The notes under the pieces are model-generated. The model searched no databases. It saw only the letters and a program-made list of their open reading frames with translations, and was not told the origin of the DNA. From Nitrospiraceae bacterium (lineage in GTDB: Bacteria; Nitrospirota; Nitrospiria; Nitrospirales; Nitrospiraceae), in contig SYGW01000108.1 in NCBI GenBank assembly GCA_005800255.1, forward strand, positions 1 through 39,308: a DNA stretch of 39,308 nucleotides. The letters are read 5' to 3'. Within the stretch, counting starts at the first letter, position 1. Every line of letters begins with the position of its first letter. This document shows, one piece after another, positions 35,027 through 39,308 of the stretch. A program made the translations under genes and the position numbers.

Positions 35027-35773
35027 ATGGTTAACGCGCCTTCCATGTCCCGTCTTCTTGCCGTCATTCCGGCGCGGGGGGGATCCAAGGGTATTCCGCG
35101 CAAGAATGTGAAGGAGTTTCTTGGTCGGCCGTTGCTGGCCTGGACGGTGGACGTCGCGAAGGCCTGCAACGTCTTCGAGCGGGTCATCGTGAGCACGGAC
35201 GACCAGGACATTGCGGCCATCGGTCGAGCCTGTGGGGCGGAAGTCCCCTTTCTTCGGCCCGGTCACTTGGCGGAGGATGCTGCTCCGACCGCGCCGGTCA
35301 TCCAGCACGCTGTAGAGTGGCTGCAACGCGAGGAGCACTGGCTTCCCGACTTCGTGATGGTGCTGGAACCGACGTCGCCGTCCAGGCGGATTTTTCACCT
35401 CCAGGTAGCGGCACGTCTTCTTCGCGACAGTGGCGCCGACTCGCTGGCCAGCGTCTCGACGTTGCCACACCATTATCATCCGGTCAAGGCGTTGCGGCTG
35501 CATCCGGACGGAGGCTTGACGGGCGTGGACGGCACACCCGTGCGGGACCTACCGCATCGGAGACAGGGCCTTCCAGACCTTTATGCGTTCAATGGGCTTA
35601 TCTTCGCCGCAAAGACCTCGCTCTTGTTCGAATCGCCGCCGGCCTTGTGGGGCAAGCGCGTGATCGGGTATGTGACCGCCCCGCAGTACAGCATCGACAT
35701 TGACATGCCCGAGGACTGGGTGACGGCGGAAGCGCGGATGCGGGCCATTCTGGCCGAGGAGCATGAGCAGTGA
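35027..35773 (+). CDS. neuA: CMP-nonulosonate synthetase (acylneuraminate cytidylyltransferase)
   Basis: Activates a nonulosonic acid with CTP. 248 residues with the nucleotide-binding IPARGGSKGIPRKNVKEFLGRPLLAWTVD, VIVSTDDQDIA, DFVMVLEPTSPSR, YAFNGLIFAAK and the metal-site SIDIDMPEDW. It is the only such gene in the window although two NeuB/NeuC sets exist. The start is ATG 35027 or ATG 35045, neither with a strong ribosome site. The last bases GTGA are shared with the start of the next NeuB gene. Confidence 0.92.
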   Translation: MVNAPSMSRLLAVIPARGGSKGIPRKNVKEFLGRPLLAWTVDVAKACNVFERVIVSTDDQDIAAIGRACGAEVPFLRPGHLAEDAAPTAPVIQHAVEWLQREEHWLPDFVMVLEPTSPSRRIFHLQVAARLLRDSGADSLASVSTLPHHYHPVKALRLHPDGGLTGVDGTPVRDLPHRRQGLPDLYAFNGLIFAAKTSLLFESPPALWGKRVIGYVTAPQYSIDIDMPEDWVTAEARMRAILAEEHEQ

Positions 35774-36804
35774 CTGACACTCTGCGATTCGGAAACATTG
35801 TCATCGGAGAGTCGGCGCCCGTTGTTGTGATCGCCGAAGCTGCGTGTGAGCACCGAGGCAATCTCGATGAGGCCCGGCGGCTGGTGGACTTGGCGAAGGA
35901 GGCCGGCGCCGACATCGTCAAATTTCAACTGCACCTCCCGGAAGAGGAGATGATTCCCAACAGCATCCGCTTCTGGGCGGGCAGCATGGACGAAGTCCTG
36001 GCTCAGGTGAATCTGCAGCCGAAGGACCACGAAGTGTTGATGCGGCACTGCCGGACGGTCGGCATCCAGTACCTCTGCACGCCGTTCTGCGCGAAGGCTG
36101 CCGACATCCTGGACGAAATGGGGTTGCAGGCCTTCAAGACAGGCTCCGGCGAAATGACCAACATTCCGATGCTTCGCCAGATCGCGCGGAAGAAGAAGCC
36201 AATGATCGTCTCGACCGGCATGGCGAAGGTCGAGGAGATCCTGGATACGGTGGACGCCCTCCGGAAGGAAGCGGCGCCGTTCATGCTCATGAACTGCACA
36301 TCTGCCTATCCGCCCCGTGCGGGCGAGGTGAAGCTGGGATTCATTCCGGTGATGCGGCAGATGTTCGGCACCCTGGTGGGCTACTCGGACCATGCCACGG
36401 ACATGTGGGCTGTCCTGGGCGCCGTGGCGCTAGGAGCCAAGGTGATTGAGAAACATTTTACGCCCGATCGGTCGCTCAAAGGGCCGGACCACTTCATTTC
36501 ACTCGAACCTCAGGAGTTCCGCGCCATGGTGGGCGCAATTCGCAACCTGGAGTCTGCTCTTGGGGCGGACAAGAAGGTTCATCCCGGCGAAGAGGAAGTC
36601 CGGCGCTGGGCGCATCATTCGGTCGTCACTCTCTGTCACATCCCCGCCGGGACCAAAATCACGCCCCCGATGGTGGGGGTCAAGCGTCCCGGATGGGGCG
36701 TGCCGGCCAAACATCTCGAGGAGTTTTACGGTCGCATCGCTGTCCGTCCTATTCCCGCCAACTCGCTGCTCGTGTGGCAGGACATCGAGGGAGGGGCGGG
36801 ATGA
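35770..36804 (+). CDS. NeuB-family nonulosonate synthase, copy 2
   Basis: 344 residues, GTG start overlapping the neuA stop (GTGA). Motifs are VVVIAEAACEHRGNLDEARRLVDLAKEAGADIVKFQLHLPEEEM, FKTGSGEMTNIPML, MIVSTGMAKVEEI, MNCTSAYPP, VGYSDHATD and VIEKHFTPDRSLKGPDH, plus a C-terminal SAF domain (TLCHIPAGTKITPPMVGVKRPGWGVPA). The near-invariant NHxG of NeuB is EHRG here, so Asn is replaced by Glu, while copy 1 keeps NHDG. The two copies are strongly diverged, which suggests different substrates rather than a recent duplication. Confidence 0.92.
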   Translation: MTDTLRFGNIVIGESAPVVVIAEAACEHRGNLDEARRLVDLAKEAGADIVKFQLHLPEEEMIPNSIRFWAGSMDEVLAQVNLQPKDHEVLMRHCRTVGIQYLCTPFCAKAADILDEMGLQAFKTGSGEMTNIPMLRQIARKKKPMIVSTGMAKVEEILDTVDALRKEAAPFMLMNCTSAYPPRAGEVKLGFIPVMRQMFGTLVGYSDHATDMWAVLGAVALGAKVIEKHFTPDRSLKGPDHFISLEPQEFRAMVGAIRNLESALGADKKVHPGEEEVRRWAHHSVVTLCHIPAGTKITPPMVGVKRPGWGVPAKHLEEFYGRIAVRPIPANSLLVWQDIEGGAG

Positions 36805-37949
36805 AGCGGCGGATTGCGCTCATCACCGGCTCCCGCGGGGAATATGGCTACATCCGCCCCATTATTCGAGAGATCGAGAGGCACGCCGATCTCGACTACT
36901 CGCTTATCGTGTGCAATCTTCATCTGCTTCCTGATTTCGGTCTGAGCGTCAACGAGATCGATCTCGACCGATTCAAGATCAGCGATCGGCTGTATATGGC
37001 GTTGGATGGCTATACGCCCGCTTCGATGAGCAAGTCATTGGGTGTCTTTCTCATGAGCATCACCGACTCGCTCGTGCGGCTGCAGCCGGATATCGTTCTG
37101 CTGGCCGGCGACCGCGGCGAACAACTCATGGCGGCCATCGCTGCCGCCCACATGAACATTATCGTGGCCCACGTTCAGGCGGGTGAGTTGTCGGGGAACA
37201 TTGACGGTATGACGCGTCATGCCATTACACGGTTCGCCCACATCCACTTTGCGTCAGGTGAGGATGCTGCCCAGCGGTTACGGCGGGTGGGGGAGGAGGA
37301 TTTTCGCATTCATATGACCGGCGCGCCGCAACTTGATGAGTTGGTCAACGGGCAGTTCATGTCCCGCGAAGAGATTGCCGAGCGATTCCGGCTGGACTTG
37401 CGCCGGCCGATTATCCTGTTCGTCCAGCACCCCGTCACCGAGGAATATGAGAGCACGGTGGCTCAGGTGGAAGAGACGCTGCAAGTTCTCTGTGCCCTGA
37501 AATTCCAGACGGTCTCGATCTTTCCCAACAATGACGCCGGCAACATGGAGGTGCGGAGGCTGTTGGAGCGGTATCGCCGTCCGTTCATGCGGATAGAGCG
37601 GAACGTGTCCAGGCAGATCTTTGCCGGTCTCATGAACATCGCCAGCGTCATGGTGGGTAACTCCAGTAGCGGGCTCATTGAGGCGCCTTGCTTCGGTCTT
37701 CCCGCCGTGAACATCGGAAGTCGCCAGCGGGGACGCATGCGGGGCAGCAATGTCATCGATGTCCCGTGCGAAGGTAAGGCCATCCATGCGGCGATTGAGC
37801 AAGCCATGTCGAAGGAGTTTCGCAAACAAATGAAGGCGGGCAACGGCAATCCGTATATGGGCGATGGGTGTGTAGCTACCAGGATTGTTGACGTGCTGCG
37901 GGCGCTGAAATTGGATGAGCGTCTGCTCAAGAAGCAGATATCCTATTGA
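36801..37949 (+). CDS. NeuC-family hydrolysing UDP-sugar 2-epimerase, copy 2
   Basis: 382 residues with ITGSRGEYGYIRPIIREIE, LLAGDRGEQLMAAIAAAHMNIIVAHVQAGELSGNIDGMTRHAITRFAHIHFA, VQHPVTEEYESTV, and VMVGNSSSGLIEAPCFGLPAVNIGSRQRGRMRG. It keeps the GDRGE and AGE.SG.ID...RHA block of classical NeuC more closely than copy 1. The ATG at 36801 overlaps the NeuB stop (ATGA) and has GGGGCGGG upstream, so neuA, NeuB-2 and NeuC-2 form a coupled run. Confidence 0.93.
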   Translation: MKRRIALITGSRGEYGYIRPIIREIERHADLDYSLIVCNLHLLPDFGLSVNEIDLDRFKISDRLYMALDGYTPASMSKSLGVFLMSITDSLVRLQPDIVLLAGDRGEQLMAAIAAAHMNIIVAHVQAGELSGNIDGMTRHAITRFAHIHFASGEDAAQRLRRVGEEDFRIHMTGAPQLDELVNGQFMSREEIAERFRLDLRRPIILFVQHPVTEEYESTVAQVEETLQVLCALKFQTVSIFPNNDAGNMEVRRLLERYRRPFMRIERNVSRQIFAGLMNIASVMVGNSSSGLIEAPCFGLPAVNIGSRQRGRMRGSNVIDVPCEGKAIHAAIEQAMSKEFRKQMKAGNGNPYMGDGCVATRIVDVLRALKLDERLLKKQISY

Positions 37950-37954
37950 AGAAG

Positions 37955-38915
<961 letters not shown>

Positions 38916-38933
38916 GATTCTCTGGTTCCTTCC

Positions 38934-39308
38934 ATGAGTGACATCGCCATCCGAACGTCCGGCCTGAGCAAGCGCTATTGCATCGGCGTGCGCCGGCGCT
39001 ATGGAAGCCTGCGGGACGTGATTGCGGAAAAGTTCCTCGGGTTTCGGGCTGCTGGTGTCGGTGTGCCAGAACGGCGCCCCTCCGCACGGTTCGCTGGGAA
39101 TTCGGTCTGGGCGTTACGGGATGTTTCTCTAGAGGTGAGGCACGGTGAGGTCATCGGGGTTATCGGTCCCAATGGAGCGGGCAAGACCACGCTCCTCAAG
39201 ATTCTGTCGCGCATCACGGAGCCGACTGAAGGGGAGGCCGAGATCCACGGACGGATGGGCTCGCTTCTGGAGGTGGGGACCGGATTTCATCCCGAGATGT
39301 CGGGCCGA
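38934..39308 (+). CDS. wzt: Polysaccharide ABC exporter ATPase (Wzt-like), 5' part
   Basis: ATG 38934 opens a frame that runs off the window after 125 codons. It has [25 protein letters not shown], then [68 protein letters not shown], with the Walker [10 protein letters not shown] and the [11 protein letters not shown] stretch typical of Wzt/KpsT-type ATPases. It probably pairs with the permease at 13551. Whether it has the C-terminal sugar-binding domain of Wzt cannot be seen. Confidence 0.92.
   Translation, partial: MSDIAIRTSGLSKRYCIGVRRRYGSLRDVIAEKFLGFRAAGVGVPERRPSARFAGNSVWALRDVSLEVRHGEVIGVIGPNGAGKTTLLKILSRITEPTEGEAEIHGRMGSLLEVGTGFHPEMSGR

Overview
The window looks like a chromosomal piece of a GC-rich Gram-negative bacterium. 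A Nitrospira-type member of Nitrospirota is my best guess, from the gene set (paired SUMF1-like secreted proteins around hemD, YceI, a UpxY/NusG-like regulator in front of a surface-sugar locus) and the base composition. This is a judgement from gene content; no taxonomic marker is present.

Left part (1-7941) is housekeeping or accessory metabolism. On the minus strand there is L-threonine dehydrogenase (tdh), followed by only the first 21 codons of what looks like its usual partner kbl, broken by an abrupt sequence change near base 85. Next come a secreted YceI protein, a small exported protein, two SUMF1-fold proteins and uroporphyrinogen-III synthase, then a VOC-fold protein with a metallo-beta-lactamase-fold hydrolase. 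A scar of two truncated insertion sequences (IS5-type and IS3-type, about 7965-8922) separates this part from the rest.

Right part (about 8923-39308, running off the end) is one long, same-direction surface-polysaccharide locus. It starts with a 450-base leader holding a candidate promoter and a strong hairpin, then a UpxY/RfaH-like antiterminator. A lower-GC block follows: a UDP-glucuronate 4-epimerase-like gene, gmd and fcl. From about 13550 the GC content rises. The genes there are an ABC-2 permease (Wzm-type), a WecC-type sugar dehydrogenase, an SDR protein lacking its catalytic Tyr, a DegT-family protein with His in place of the PLP lysine, two GT2 glycosyltransferases, a B12-binding radical SAM protein, a tiny membrane protein, another SDR, a GT-B-like transferase, an FkbM methyltransferase, a Wzx-like flippase and a methyltransferase-like protein.

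The most distinctive section (27554-38341) holds two complete NeuB/NeuC pairs for nonulosonic (sialic-acid-like) sugars and one NeuA-type CMP-sugar synthetase. Between them lie a 1161-residue protein made of two tandem copies of one glycosyltransferase-like module and a second radical SAM protein, and a free-standing CBS-domain protein follows. APS kinase (cysC) and the start of a Wzt-type ABC ATPase close the window. Together these genes could make activated 6-deoxy, uronic and nonulosonic sugars, assemble and modify a glycan (methylation, possibly sulfation), and export it. The paired NeuB/NeuC sets beside the two-module enzyme are the best candidate for an undescribed system.
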